DNA of 64,000 bases from an uncultured Gammaproteobacteria bacterium (GTDB taxonomy: Bacteria > Pseudomonadota > Gammaproteobacteria > Steroidobacterales > GCA-2729495), in the NCBI GenBank assembly GCA_937921935.1, contig CAKZWQ010000026.1, positions 1 to 64,000 of the forward strand, in the 5' to 3' direction. Each line of letters starts with the position of its first letter. Position 1 is the first letter of the stretch. The position numbers were made by a program, and so were the translations under genes. The notes below the pieces were generated by a model. The model was not told the origin of the DNA. It saw nothing but the letters and a program-made list of their open reading frames with translations, and ran no database searches. Below are positions 1 through 8,686 of the stretch, piece by piece.

Positions 1-374
1 CCCCATAAGATGTGATCCTTGATGCCGACAGCACCCATGTCGGGAAATGAAATCACCGCGACGTAGTTGAGGATGAACAAGCCCAGCGCGCCCAGGCGGG
101 TGGCAAAACCAATAAGCAGCAGCACCGGCAAACCCAGTTCAGCGGTTGTCGCCAGTAACGCGGCAACTTCCGGTGGCAGCACGGGCACTGAATAAACATT
201 GCCGAACAGGAATACCGTGCTGTCCCAGTTATCTATCTTGGTCAGGCCGGATTTGAAAAAAACCTGGGCAACCCAGATTCTTATGCCCAGATCAAATATC
301 GTGCTGAGCCAGGCCAATCCCATGCGCGTCTTTTCTACGGATTCCCACAAGGGGCTTAGTGCGTTTGTATTCAT
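1..374 (-). CDS. DoxX-family membrane protein (3' end outside window)
   Basis: The reverse strand encodes an open frame starting MNTNALSPLWESVEK and running off the left edge after about 124 residues. It contains the DoxX-type opening amphipathic segment (residues 17-40, with RIWVAQVFFKSGLTKI) followed by hydrophobic segments around residues 62-110. DoxX proteins are small four-helix inner-membrane proteins of poorly defined, often redox-linked function. The ATG at 374 is preceded by a strong GGAGGAG ribosome site about 9 bases upstream. An in-frame ATG at 533 would add a low-complexity, non-membrane extension and is less likely. The gene is truncated only by the window edge. No partner gene (such as a DUF692/DUF2063 pair) is visible upstream. 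Confidence 0.8.
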   Translation of the reverse strand, partial: MNTNALSPLWESVEKTRMGLAWLSTIFDLGIRIWVAQVFFKSGLTKIDNWDSTVFLFGNVYSVPVLPPEVAALLATTAELGLPVLLLIGFATRLGALGLFILNYVAVISFPDMGAVGIKDHILW

Positions 375-848
375 GTTGTCCCGCTCCTCCTGCGCCCCGC
401 TCCCCGCGCGGCTGTCGGAACGGGTAGACAGGCCCAGTTTCGCGAAGTTCCCCGTTGTCGGGGTGATAGCCGGAATGCTCTCTCTCTCTCTGGTGGGCGC
501 GCATCCCGGATCACTCGTCAGGAAACCAGACATCGTCTACCCAGTCCGGTGCCTCAGTGAGAGAAGATGCCAGAAAGGCGGGGCGCGCGTCGGCGTGGGA
601 CTGCGGTTTATAGCTATTCTCCTCCCCCGGGCCCGGGCCCCGGGGCATTGCCTTCGCGTCCGCCCATGTTCATGAACCGCAGTCAGGTGGACATCGTAAT
701 GGAGGGATATCAACTTGGGGCGTTGACGATCTTAGGATCGCATACCGATTTCAGGCTGCTATTTGGTGCGCTGACAGCCTGGGGGTGGGCCGGCCATTCC
801 CGGCGCCAGTCATGACTGGTAGGCTCTCGTGAACTGGCGAGGATTGTT
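375..848. other. Intergenic region without a convincing gene
   Basis: This 474-base stretch separates the DoxX gene from a divergent lipoprotein gene. It holds a (CT)7 dinucleotide run at 478-491 and a very GC-rich self-complementary block around 625-645 containing CCCGGGCCCGGG. A 45-codon reverse-strand frame (648 to 511) ends in an acidic, aromatic tail (APDWVDDVWFPDE), which looks protein-like. However, it lacks a ribosome site and I recognise no family, so I do not call it. Promoters for both flanking genes probably lie here, but no clear -35/-10 pair stands out. Confidence 0.5.
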
Positions 849-1232
849 ATGAACGCGATACGTAATTTTGTCTGCTTGGCTGCTATTGCCTGCGCGGGTT
901 GTGCCGCTAATCGAGATTCCCCGGATTTTGAGCGACATCGGGAGACCCGTCTGACAGTGCCCTACGAGCGTAATGATGTAGTTTATTACGATGCTAAATT
1001 TACGCCGGAATTTCCCGACGATAACGCGGCCGCCGAGGCCAAGCGAATGGAGTGGCTGGAGGTTTGGCTGGATACCAAAAGCATGTGTGCTGACGGCTAC
1101 GAGATTGTTGAGCGGCGAGCTTTTCGTTTCGAGGAAAGTAATCCCGGCCGCTATGACGTGCGCTATGAAGTTGCCTGTTATACGCCTGCCCCAGAGGCAG
1201 CTGATCCGGGGACCGCAGAAGCCGAAGGCTAG
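849..1232 (+). CDS. Small hypothetical lipoprotein (127 aa)
   Basis: The protein starts with a short basic N-terminus and hydrophobic stretch (MNAIRNFVCLAAIACAGC). Cys18 is the likely lipidation site in an AGC lipobox, so it should be a periplasm-facing lipoprotein. The mature part is mostly hydrophilic, with two further cysteines near residues 81 and 116, and ends in an acidic Ala-rich tail. I recognise no domain. It converges on the DUF192 gene, and the two stop codons overlap by 4 bases, so no terminator separates them. Function is unknown. Confidence 0.65.
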   Translation: MNAIRNFVCLAAIACAGCAANRDSPDFERHRETRLTVPYERNDVVYYDAKFTPEFPDDNAAAEAKRMEWLEVWLDTKSMCADGYEIVERRAFRFEESNPGRYDVRYEVACYTPAPEAADPGTAEAEG

Positions 1233-1711
1233 TCAGTCAGCAGCAGTCGATCACCTGCACGCAGTTGCCAGCGCGAGGCAAAGCCGGCATTGAGCTCAAG
1301 CACGCTGCTGATGGGCTGGCCGCTGGAAATGCGTTCCTCGGAAAACGGCTGGGTTGAATACGCGATACGGCCGATTTTCTGATCGCCGCGAATAAACAGC
1401 ATGTCCAGGGAGATGTATGTGTTGCGCATCCACATGTTGATGGCACGGGGTTGTGCGTAGCGAAACAGCATGCCCTCGAATTCATCCATTGCAGTGACGA
1501 ACATCAGGCCCTGGGATTGCTGCGCCGGCGTGTCGGCAAAGTAAACCAGGATGCGCAGACAACGGTCTGCAGAAGTTTCCAGAATCAGGGTGCCTGTATC
1601 CAGGCCGGCGATCCGGTCGGCGGGCTCGATAGCCTGGACTGTCGGTGCCGGACCCAGGCTCAGCAACAGACTCGCAGTTGCCAGCAATCCGGCTTGCCTC
1701 CCGGGGTTCAT
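1229..1711 (-). CDS. DUF192 family exported protein
   Basis: This 160-residue protein has an N-terminal signal peptide (hydrophobic region about 8-27, cleavage after VQA) and a DUF192 domain over about residues 40-158. The family signature is visible as QGLMF (67-71), GMLF (80-83), MWMRNT (93-98) and SLDMLF (101-106). DUF192 proteins form a small beta-rich fold, are exported in bacteria, and have no settled biochemical role. The start codon overlaps the stop of the upstream gene (ATGA, 1708-1711), so the two are translationally coupled. Recognition of the family is firm; the function is open. Confidence 0.85.
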   Translation of the reverse strand: MNPGRQAGLLATASLLLSLGPAPTVQAIEPADRIAGLDTGTLILETSADRCLRILVYFADTPAQQSQGLMFVTAMDEFEGMLFRYAQPRAINMWMRNTYISLDMLFIRGDQKIGRIAYSTQPFSEERISSGQPISSVLELNAGFASRWQLRAGDRLLLTD

Positions 1712-2352
1712 TCGTCGTTTACCGTTAGTCGGCCGGCGAACTCAAATTCACCCGGGGTCAGGGTGCCGGGCCCGTTCACCTCGGCAAGGGCACCGGCGCA
1801 GTAAAATCGGCCTACCAGCCGATAATTCCGGCCGCCGGAAAATTGGCTGACATCAATGCGGGTCGTGCGTGTCCAGCAACGCTCGCCGTCACCCGTGTTG
1901 AAGAAGCGACCGCTGCGTTGATCAACGATGGTCAGGTTAGTCACGACTTCACGATCCAGAACGTCCTCCAGGCTGCCGGCCAGGCCGAGCACAAACAACG
2001 GGCCGGTCTCCCGGCTTGTTGGCTCAAACAGCAGCCGCAGCCCCGCATTATCCGGGCGCAGCATGCCGTCGCATCGCAGACGCTGTTGCTCCCAGTCGAC
2101 ATCCGCCTGAATATCGCCATACAGCTGGCCTCGCAGGTATCCGCCGCCTTCAGGGTCACAGGCGGGTAATTCGGGTGGGGTGAAATCGGTCACCGTGCCG
2201 GCTGGTTCAGTTCGCGGCTGCAGCGCGACCATCATGGCCAGGAATACGGTGACGCCCGCGGCCAGGACCTCGGTCAGGATGGAGAGCCAGGCCGGAGTGG
2301 GTGCCGGTGAAGTGTTTGAATCTGCTTGCATGGCGATAAGGGCGCGAAGCAT
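1708..2352 (-). CDS. Hypothetical single-pass membrane protein
   Basis: This 214-residue protein has one probable transmembrane helix at about 24-44 (WLSILTEVLAAGVTVFLAMM), a Pro-rich linker and a C-terminal periplasmic domain of about 150 residues. Four cysteines (near 65, 94, 159 and 184) could form disulfides. I recognise no family. It is the first gene of a two-gene operon with the DUF192 gene, coupled by a 4-base overlap. Its start is close to, and divergent from, the ogt gene. Met8 is an alternative start; neither start has a clear ribosome site. Confidence 0.6.
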   Translation of the reverse strand: MLRALIAMQADSNTSPAPTPAWLSILTEVLAAGVTVFLAMMVALQPRTEPAGTVTDFTPPELPACDPEGGGYLRGQLYGDIQADVDWEQQRLRCDGMLRPDNAGLRLLFEPTSRETGPLFVLGLAGSLEDVLDREVVTNLTIVDQRSGRFFNTGDGERCWTRTTRIDVSQFSGGRNYRLVGRFYCAGALAEVNGPGTLTPGEFEFAGRLTVNDE

Positions 2353-2445
2353 AGCGCACAGTGCAGCATCGCAGCGAAACCCTTGCGCCGGGACCAGGCT
2401 CGCCCGATTATGTTCCTGTCACCAGTGACTCGAACAGGTGCCGTC

Positions 2446-2943
2446 ATGGCGCAGGGAACCAGCGTGGTCGAATACGATATTTGTAATACCGACTTCGGGG
2501 ACTGTTTGTTTGCCCGGACCGCGGCAGGCTTTTGTCGGATCGACTTTAGCGATGCTGGACCGGAGGTGGCTGTGGAGCGCTTGCGGGCCGACTGGCCCGG
2601 GGCCCAGCTGCGTCGGGTTTGCCTGAGTGATAGCGCCCGGGCGATTTTTTCCGGGTCTGAGCAAGGCCAGGTGAACGTGGCGCCGGCCGGTACCCCTTTC
2701 CAGCATCGGGTCTGGCGCGCCTTGCAGCGCATCCCTCGCGGTGTGACCCGGACCTATGGCCAGGTGGCTGCTGACATCGGTCAGCCCCGGGCTGCCCGTG
2801 CGGTGGGCCAGGCTGTCGGTGCCAATCCCTTGGCCGTGCTGGTGCCCTGTCACCGGGTTTTGCCGGTCGCCGGCGGAACCGGAGGCTACCGCTGGGGAAC
2901 CGAGCGCAAATCGGCTCTCCTCGCCGCAGAAAGGCTGCGCTGA
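2446..2943 (+). CDS. ogt: Methylated-DNA--protein-cysteine S-methyltransferase
   Basis: This enzyme repairs O6-alkylguanine by irreversible transfer of the alkyl group to its own cysteine. The C-terminal domain (about 80-165) shows the helix-turn-helix region (TRTYGQVAADIG) and the active-site motif PCHRV with acceptor Cys135, followed by the GGYRWG segment. I chose the ATG at 2446 because AGGTG lies just upstream and the 165-residue product matches the usual Ogt/AGT length. The in-frame start at 2326 would run into the divergent gene's coding sequence. The N-terminal domain lacks the four-cysteine Ada-type zinc site, so this is a stand-alone Ogt. Confidence 0.92.
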   Translation: MAQGTSVVEYDICNTDFGDCLFARTAAGFCRIDFSDAGPEVAVERLRADWPGAQLRRVCLSDSARAIFSGSEQGQVNVAPAGTPFQHRVWRALQRIPRGVTRTYGQVAADIGQPRAARAVGQAVGANPLAVLVPCHRVLPVAGGTGGYRWGTERKSALLAAERLR

Positions 2944-3077
2944 AGACTTGGCCTCATTTGGGATTATTCGCCCATATACGGTAAGCTAGAAGGCCTTTCA
3001 TTAAAATTGTGACCATCGACGCAGCCGCGTCGCGGCCACCCCGCTAGTTTTCATGCTTCAACTCATCGCGCCTGGCG

Positions 3078-4313
3078 ATGTGGGAGTACGGGGATTCCGG
3101 CGTGGTCACGGTTAGCAGAACACAGCTTAATTCGCCGTTTGCCGAACAGCGTCAGCATGGTTTCCGCTGGCTGAAATTCTCGCCCTTCGTAGAAGAGGAA
3201 TTCCGTCAGTCTTACTCCCGCGGCACCGCTGGGCGCGCGCGCCTGCTAATTGGACTGGCTGTTGCAGCCCTGCTGGTGCTGATCGGCTCGAAACTGTCCC
3301 AGCCCGGACCGCCGGGCATGATGGTGGCCTTCGAGGTATTAATCACCCTGCCGATCTTACTGGGGACCCTGTACTTTTCCCTGGTTCCTGCCCGGCACCG
3401 TGTTTACTTATGGATGCTTGCAGCCAGCCTTTTGTTGCTTGGGCTGATGATCAACTCCGTGGTCACGCGGGCCTCCATGCAAGGCATGCCCTATTACTTC
3501 GCTGCCACGGTTGCCTGGCTATTTGTTGTCTGGCTGATTTGCGGCTTACCATTTCGCGCCGCTGCGCTGACAGCAGCCCTGATTTCCTCCACCTACTTGT
3601 GGGGTATGCAGCACTGGAACTTCGAGCCATCGGAACGCTACTTTGGGACCGCAACACTTGCCTTCGTGAACCTGATGGGAGCCTTTTGCTGTTATCAGCT
3701 TGAACACGCCCTGCGCCGGTCGTTTCTGGAGTCCAAGGTTCTCAGTCAGCTGGCTGAGCGAGACGGCCTGACTGGTTTGTATAACCGTCGTAGCTACGAT
3801 CAGCATTTGGAACGATTGTGGCGCCAGTCCCGGCGGGAGCACAGCCAGTTGACCCTGATGCTTATCGATATCGATAACTTCAAGGATTATAACGATCTGT
3901 ATGGCCATCAGGCCGGCGACGATGCCCTGAAGAAGGTTGCCGAGGTGATCAGACAGGCCGCACATCGGCCTCTGGACATCGTGGCACGTTTCGGTGGGGA
4001 GGAATTCGCTTTGGTGCTTTATGGCCCGGACACCAGCTATAGCCGTGAGTTGCCTGAGCAGTTACGCGAATCGGTCCTGGCCCTGAAGGTTCCCCATCAG
4101 GGCTCCATGACCGGTCCCTATCTATCCGTCAGCATTGGGGTGGCCAATGTGATGCCCGATGCCGATCGCAGTTTGGAAGGGGCGGTGCAAATGGCCGACG
4201 AAGCCCTGTACCAGGCAAAAGAAGAAGGCCGCGATCGGGTTGTTGTGCGGGACTCACCCAATACCACCGTGCAGACGGGGCGCTTCCGCGTGAAACGTCG
4301 CTTCACAGCCTGA
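3078..4313 (+). CDS. Membrane-bound diguanylate cyclase (GGDEF)
   Basis: The enzyme should condense two GTP into cyclic di-GMP. The N-terminal half holds about five or six transmembrane helices (roughly 52-208) with a cytoplasmic lead of about 50 residues. A short linker leads to a GGDEF domain (about 225-390). The active site is GGEEF at 306-310, the metal-binding DIDNFK is at 264-269, and the RxxD product-inhibition site (RPLD, 297-300) lies exactly five residues before GGEEF. The catalytic site therefore looks intact and feedback-inhibited. A GTG at 3102 with upstream GGGG is an alternative start. The membrane sensor part does not match an input domain I can name. Confidence 0.9.
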   Translation: MWEYGDSGVVTVSRTQLNSPFAEQRQHGFRWLKFSPFVEEEFRQSYSRGTAGRARLLIGLAVAALLVLIGSKLSQPGPPGMMVAFEVLITLPILLGTLYFSLVPARHRVYLWMLAASLLLLGLMINSVVTRASMQGMPYYFAATVAWLFVVWLICGLPFRAAALTAALISSTYLWGMQHWNFEPSERYFGTATLAFVNLMGAFCCYQLEHALRRSFLESKVLSQLAERDGLTGLYNRRSYDQHLERLWRQSRREHSQLTLMLIDIDNFKDYNDLYGHQAGDDALKKVAEVIRQAAHRPLDIVARFGGEEFALVLYGPDTSYSRELPEQLRESVLALKVPHQGSMTGPYLSVSIGVANVMPDADRSLEGAVQMADEALYQAKEEGRDRVVVRDSPNTTVQTGRFRVKRRFTA

Positions 4314-4314
4314 C

Positions 4315-4734
4315 TTACCAGTGACCGGTGTTCGGCATGGACACCCACGGTTCGGCAGGTTCCTTGGGCGAGCCTGCCTGCAGTAACTCCACCGAAATAT
4401 TATCGGGTGACCGGACAAAGGCCATGCGGCCGTCTCGCGGCGGTCGGTTAATGGTGATGCCGTGGTCCTGCAGGCGTTTGCAGGTGGCGTAGATATCTTC
4501 CACCTGGTAGGCCAAATGGCCGAAGTTCCGACCCTCGCCATACTCTTCGGGATCCCAGTTGTGCGTCAGTTCTATGCACGCGGTCTCATCGCCGGGTGCC
4601 GCCAGGAAGACCAGCGTATAGCGGCCACTCTCATCGTCCCAGCGACGCAGTTCGCGCAGTCCGAGTTGTGTGCAATAGAAATCCAGGGACTTGTCGATAT
4701 CAGTGACACGCACCATGGTATGTAGATACTTCAT
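4315..4734 (-). CDS. gloA: Lactoylglutathione lyase (glyoxalase I)
   Basis: This enzyme converts the methylglyoxal-glutathione hemithioacetal to S-lactoylglutathione. The 139-residue VOC-fold protein opens [10 protein letters not shown] and carries all four metal ligands expected for GloA: His5, Glu55 (CIELTH), His73 (GHLAY) and Glu116 (SVELLQ). The ATG at 4734 has GAGGAG immediately upstream and gives the usual family length; an upstream in-frame ATG at 4773 would add 13 unconserved residues. It lies tail-to-tail with the diguanylate cyclase gene, with their stops adjacent. I see no operon partner. Confidence 0.93.
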   Translation of the reverse strand: MKYLHTMVRVTDIDKSLDFYCTQLGLRELRRWDDESGRYTLVFLAAPGDETACIELTHNWDPEEYGEGRNFGHLAYQVEDIYATCKRLQDHGITINRPPRDGRMAFVRSPDNISVELLQAGSPKEPAEPWVSMPNTGHW

Positions 4735-4846
4735 GGGACTCCTCGGCCGGGCCTGAATAAACCCTTCTTGCATTACTTGTTGCCTAAACCTAACGTTCCC
4801 GGTCTATCGACTCAAGTTGAATTGCGGAGCAGGCCACGGCCCTGAC

Positions 4847-5752
4847 ATGAGCGGCGCAGAACGTATCATTCTTTACGTGCCCGGCCTTAAGCCGAAGCCG
4901 CCGGCGGACGTGCATCGGTTTAATCTGCTGCGCTGCCTGTCAGCAAGTCTGCTCCGGACCAATCCCCGGGTTGCCGAAGAACTGGCCGCGCAGCCTGACT
5001 GTCTGCGTATCGTTTCGTGGCCGCACCTGTTTTATCCGGAGCCCAGTGATGCCGGCCCCGATGAGCCAGGCCTGCAAAGGCTGCTGGCGCTGGAAGGCCC
5101 TGAGCAGCGCGATATCGAGGAAGCTCGTCATTGGCACAAGAGCATGCTGCGCCTGACCTATCTGGTCTGCGATGCCTTTCCCATGCTGATTGACTGGGTC
5201 GCCGATCCCGCCCTGAAAGCAAGCTTGCATGACAGTCTGCGCTACCTGCGCAACGAAGAGGGTATCGCCACGCGGATCCGGTCGCTGGTCAAGGATGCCA
5301 TCGTGGATGCCTGCGCCCAGGGTAAGCGCGTCCTGCTGATTGCCCACAGCATGGGCTCAGTCGTGAGCTGGGATGTCTTATGGGAGCTGAGTCGTCAGGA
5401 CGAGCATCCCTTGCGTATCGATACTTTTATGACCCTGGCCAGTCCCCTGGGCTTGAACTTCATGCGTCATCGTTTGCTCAACCTGCGTGCCTCGGGCGCG
5501 GCGCGTTATCCCGACAATATTCGTCGCTGGCACAACCTGGCGGCAGTCGGAGATCTGACCGCCCTGCAGCGCCGCTTTGCCGTGGACTATCGCCGCATGC
5601 TGGACCTGGGTCTGGTCAGCGAAATTCGTGACGAGGTGGAATTGCACAACTATTTCCGGGGCCCGACGGGCCTTAATGTGCATAAGTGCTACGCCTATAT
5701 GATTAATTCCCGCGTGGCCGACGGGGTAGCCGACTGGTGGCAAGGCAATTAG
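4847..5752 (+). CDS. Putative serine hydrolase, alpha/beta fold
   Basis: This 301-residue cytoplasmic protein shows a nucleophile elbow AHSMGS (166-171, Ser168) after the strand RVLLI, typical of alpha/beta-hydrolases. A second lipase-like segment (TFMTLASPLGL) follows and a late His lies in NVHKCYAY. The opening RIILYVPGLKPKPP resembles the first strand and oxyanion loop. No signal peptide or membrane segment is seen. The substrate is unknown; it resembles the hypothetical hydrolases and lipases annotated in proteobacteria. I chose the ATG at 4847, and an upstream TTG at 4817 is possible. It is a single gene converging on the OmpA-type gene. Confidence 0.7.
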   Translation: MSGAERIILYVPGLKPKPPADVHRFNLLRCLSASLLRTNPRVAEELAAQPDCLRIVSWPHLFYPEPSDAGPDEPGLQRLLALEGPEQRDIEEARHWHKSMLRLTYLVCDAFPMLIDWVADPALKASLHDSLRYLRNEEGIATRIRSLVKDAIVDACAQGKRVLLIAHSMGSVVSWDVLWELSRQDEHPLRIDTFMTLASPLGLNFMRHRLLNLRASGAARYPDNIRRWHNLAAVGDLTALQRRFAVDYRRMLDLGLVSEIRDEVELHNYFRGPTGLNVHKCYAYMINSRVADGVADWWQGN

Positions 5753-5764
5753 GGCTGTTGCCGG

Positions 5765-7198
5765 CTAGCCACGTTCCTGCAGTTGCGGCACGATCACGAC
5801 ATCGATGCGCCGGTTCTGGGCGCGTCCTTCACCGGTGCGATTAGTGGCAATGGGGCGGCTGTCGCCGTAGCCTGAAGCCTGCACGCGAAAAGCCTGGATG
5901 CCGCTGCTATCAACCAGGTAAGAGGCTACCGCCTGCGCGCGTTCCTGTGACAGTGACTGATTAAGCTGGGGGCTGCCTGATGAGTCTGTGTGTCCTTCCA
6001 CGACGATTTCGCTGCGGGGGAAAATTTCGATGGCGGTTTCCAGGCGTTGCAAAAGCTCCTGGGCTTCCACGTCCAGCTCGGCGGAGTTGCTGGCAAAGCG
6101 CAGGCCCACCAGCCGCACGATGAGCCTGTCGCCATCGCGCAGCACGTCGGCGTCCTGCGGTGTGAACAGCGTCTGGACCACATCGAACTGCTCGCGGACC
6201 CGGGCATCGGCCTCAAGTTGCCGCACCAGGTCACGGCGTTCTGCATTGGCGCCCCCCAGGCGGGTATCGAGTTCGCGAATTTCCTCTTCAAGGCCAGCCA
6301 CCTGGCGGGACCTTTCGGCTAATTCGTTCTCCAGCCGTGGCAAGCGTTCCAGTTCTGCCTGCAGTTCGCCCTCAGCTGCCTGGAATCCGTCCGCCAGGTC
6401 GGTGCTGGTACCGGCAGTTTGCGCCAGCCGGGTCAGAGGCTGTTGCCACTCCAGCAGCAAGTCCTCGACCGTCGCTTCCCCGGCACGGACCCGCTGGGCC
6501 TGGCCGGCAACCCGCACGGCCAGCCGTGCCTGGTAGCGAGCCGCGGCGGCGAGCCGGCTGGGCGCATCAGTCTGGTAGCGGTCCTGCTCCAGGGCGCTAT
6601 CGGCTTGTGCCAGCAGTTCCTGGGCGCGGGCCAGGCTGCGGGGCGCCAGCTTGCCGGCCCGGCTGGCTTCCGCTTCGACCAGTGCGCTGCGTGCAGCGCT
6701 CAGCAACCGGCCCTTGATGGCGACCAGTTCGGCGCCGCGATAAATTTCCTGCGCGTCGGCCCCGCGGTCAACCGCAGCGTCCACTTTGCCGCGCTCCAGC
6801 TTGCGGATCGCGTCGGCCAGAATTTTTTCTCCGCGTGCCCAGTCTGTTGGCGCGAATCTGAACGCCTCGGCCTGATTAGCGGCATCCCGCGCCGCCAGGG
6901 GTTGGCTCAGCTGCGCCCGGGCCGTGGCGGCATTGGCCAGGGCCGTCTCAAAAGCTTCTGTGGCCTGTACCAGGTCCCCCTGGCGGGCTTCCCCCGGTGC
7001 TTCATCCCGCGCCTGCTGCAGGGCCTCACTGCCCCGCAGGTAGCTTTGCGGGGACAGCAATGCCGCCCGGGCAGCTTCAGCCTCGATCTGCAGGCTTGTG
7101 ACGTCATCAATAGAGGTTGCAGAAACCGGGCTGCTGAGTAGCAGCAGCAGGGCGCAAAGTGGGCTTGCGCGCATTGAGTGCCTAATCATGGCGGGCAT
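5765..7198 (-). CDS. OmpA-family protein with long coiled-coil region
   Basis: This 477-residue exported protein has a signal peptide (about 10-27), a long Ala/Glu/Arg-rich helical region (about 30-330), including a DUF4398-like segment and a coiled coil just before residue 330, and a C-terminal OmpA/MotB domain (about 345-473). In that domain VEGHTDSSG and NQSLSQERAQAV are the peptidoglycan-binding signatures, with the terminal RRIDVVI strand. It should bridge the outer membrane or periplasm to peptidoglycan. Starts at 7198, 7189 and 7174 are all possible, and the last has AGG at good spacing. It has no operon partner. Confidence 0.87.
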   Translation of the reverse strand: MPAMIRHSMRASPLCALLLLLSSPVSATSIDDVTSLQIEAEAARAALLSPQSYLRGSEALQQARDEAPGEARQGDLVQATEAFETALANAATARAQLSQPLAARDAANQAEAFRFAPTDWARGEKILADAIRKLERGKVDAAVDRGADAQEIYRGAELVAIKGRLLSAARSALVEAEASRAGKLAPRSLARAQELLAQADSALEQDRYQTDAPSRLAAAARYQARLAVRVAGQAQRVRAGEATVEDLLLEWQQPLTRLAQTAGTSTDLADGFQAAEGELQAELERLPRLENELAERSRQVAGLEEEIRELDTRLGGANAERRDLVRQLEADARVREQFDVVQTLFTPQDADVLRDGDRLIVRLVGLRFASNSAELDVEAQELLQRLETAIEIFPRSEIVVEGHTDSSGSPQLNQSLSQERAQAVASYLVDSSGIQAFRVQASGYGDSRPIATNRTGEGRAQNRRIDVVIVPQLQERG

Positions 7199-7346
7199 CT
7201 ATAGCACCACGCCTTTCGTCAGCGCAAGGCGCCCAGACAGGGCGGGCGCTGCAGCCGTTATGTGGCCTGCGTCACATAAGTTTCCAGAGCCCGGTTTTGT
7301 GGACCGTCTCACAGAAAAGGCTGTGTTATGACCATAGTCTTGGCCC

Positions 7347-7544
7347 ATGCGTAAGAAGTTCTACACCCGCTTTCTGATGCGTTCCGAGGACGAGGGATTT
7401 TCGGACGAGTACAGCGGCGTTGTGGAAGTAAGCGCCCCGCAGGACCAGGTGCTGGATCCTATCGAGATCGAAGTGCTCCTGGCCAAGAATTTTCAGATGG
7501 AGGCGGATGACATTGAGTTGCTCAACTGGTCCCGCCTGCATTGA
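7347..7544 (+). CDS. Conserved small acidic protein (65 aa)
   Basis: The 65-residue product (opening MRKKFYTRFLMRSEDEG, ending LLNWSRLH) is compact and acidic, with no signal or membrane segment. Its sequence has the look of a conserved gammaproteobacterial small protein, but I cannot name a family. The gene has its own promoter region opposite the OmpA-type gene and its own intrinsic terminator (7598-7623). It therefore forms a monocistronic unit just upstream of lipA. No clear ribosome site precedes the ATG. Function is unknown. Confidence 0.65.
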   Translation: MRKKFYTRFLMRSEDEGFSDEYSGVVEVSAPQDQVLDPIEIEVLLAKNFQMEADDIELLNWSRLH

Positions 7545-7597
7545 TGGCTTCTGATTGATGTCGAACGTGTAAACGTCAATAGGCTTCCCCCTGTATT

Positions 7598-7623
7598 GCC
7601 CGGCCTTGTGCCGGGCTTTTTTT
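7598..7623 (+). terminator. Intrinsic terminator of the small-protein gene
   Basis: A perfect 7-base stem (GCCCGGC / GCCGGGC) with loop CTTGT is followed by seven T residues. This is a textbook rho-independent terminator 54 bases after the stop of the 65-aa gene and before lipA. It also argues against a lipA start at 7637. Confidence 0.9.
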
Positions 7624-7675
7624 GCCTTGAGCCCGCGTGCGAGAATACGCGCCCCTGAAGGACATCCGGATCCTC

Positions 7676-8686
7676 GTGAACGAATTCAAAGGCATCGCTA
7701 TCGTCCGCAGCGGCGAGAAGTACCGCACAGAGACGGGCTTTACGGCCGTCAAGAACGGCGTTAACGGCAAACGTGGCTGGGCCGAGGTACCGACCCAGCG
7801 CAAGCCGGACTGGCTCCGGGCGCAGCTGCCCTCCGGCGCGGGCTTTGCTGCCGTGCGTCGCAACGTCCGGGAGCACAAGCTCAGCACGGTCTGCGAGGAG
7901 TCTATCTGCCCCAATATTGGCGAATGCTGGAACAGCGGCACCGCCACCCTGATGCTCATGGGCAGTGTCTGCACGCGGGCCTGTCGCTTCTGTGCCGTGG
8001 ATACGGGCAATCCGGCCGGCTGGCTGGACGCCGCTGAGCCCGAGCATGCCGCACGCTCAGTGGCTCTGATGGGTCTGAACTATGTGGTGCTGACCTCCGT
8101 TGATCGCGACGATCTCGGCGATGGCGGCGCCGCCCATTACGCGGCCAGCATCCAGGCCATCAAGGCCCGCAGTCCCGGCACGGCCGTGGAAGCCCTGACA
8201 CCCGATTTCCAGGGCAACCTGGACGCAGTCCGTACCATCGCCCTGACTGAACTGGAGGTCTTCGCCCACAATCTGGAAACCGTGCGCAGGCTGACCCCTA
8301 AGGTGCGTGATCCGCGCGCCGGCTACGATCAGTCCCTGGCCGTGCTGCGCGCAGCCAAGTCGACGCGCGGCGACTTGCTGACCAAAAGCAGCCTGATGCT
8401 GGGTCTGGGCGAGACGGAAGCTGAGATCTGCACCGCCATGGATGATCTGCGGTCTGCGGGCGTGGATATTCTGACTTTCGGGCAATACCTGCGACCGACG
8501 GTGAATCATCTGCCGGTCGTTCGTTTCGTGCCGCCGGAAGAATTTCTCCATTACCGCCAGCTTGGCCTTGAACGCGGCTTCCTTGAGGTGGTATCGGGTC
8601 CCCTGGTCCGTTCCAGTTATCGGGCGGAACGCGCCCTGGAAAAGAACAATGCCGGCCTCGGCGCGGCCGCGGAGACGTCTGAATGA
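7676..8686 (+). CDS. lipA: Lipoyl synthase
   Basis: This radical-SAM enzyme inserts two sulfurs into protein-bound octanoate to make the lipoyl cofactor of 2-oxoacid dehydrogenases and the glycine cleavage system. With the GTG start at 7676 (336 aa), the auxiliary cluster cysteines are C73, C78 and C84 ([12 protein letters not shown]). The SAM-cluster cysteines are C99, C103 and C106 (CTRACRFC), and the C-terminal RSSYRAER supplies the serine ligand. A GTG at 7637 is possible but sits within 15 bases of the terminator T-run and lacks a ribosome site. No lipB lies next to it. The stop overlaps the sohB start by 4 bases. Confidence 0.95.
   Translation: MNEFKGIAIVRSGEKYRTETGFTAVKNGVNGKRGWAEVPTQRKPDWLRAQLPSGAGFAAVRRNVREHKLSTVCEESICPNIGECWNSGTATLMLMGSVCTRACRFCAVDTGNPAGWLDAAEPEHAARSVALMGLNYVVLTSVDRDDLGDGGAAHYAASIQAIKARSPGTAVEALTPDFQGNLDAVRTIALTELEVFAHNLETVRRLTPKVRDPRAGYDQSLAVLRAAKSTRGDLLTKSSLMLGLGETEAEICTAMDDLRSAGVDILTFGQYLRPTVNHLPVVRFVPPEEFLHYRQLGLERGFLEVVSGPLVRSSYRAERALEKNNAGLGAAAETSE

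Noticed and set aside
511-648. 45-codon reverse frame ending WVDDVWFPDE
   Set aside because: The C-terminus looks protein-like but the start falls in a GC repeat with no ribosome site and no recognised family.
199-675. 158-codon forward frame across the DoxX gene
   Set aside because: It is antisense to a convincing DoxX frame and has low-complexity composition.
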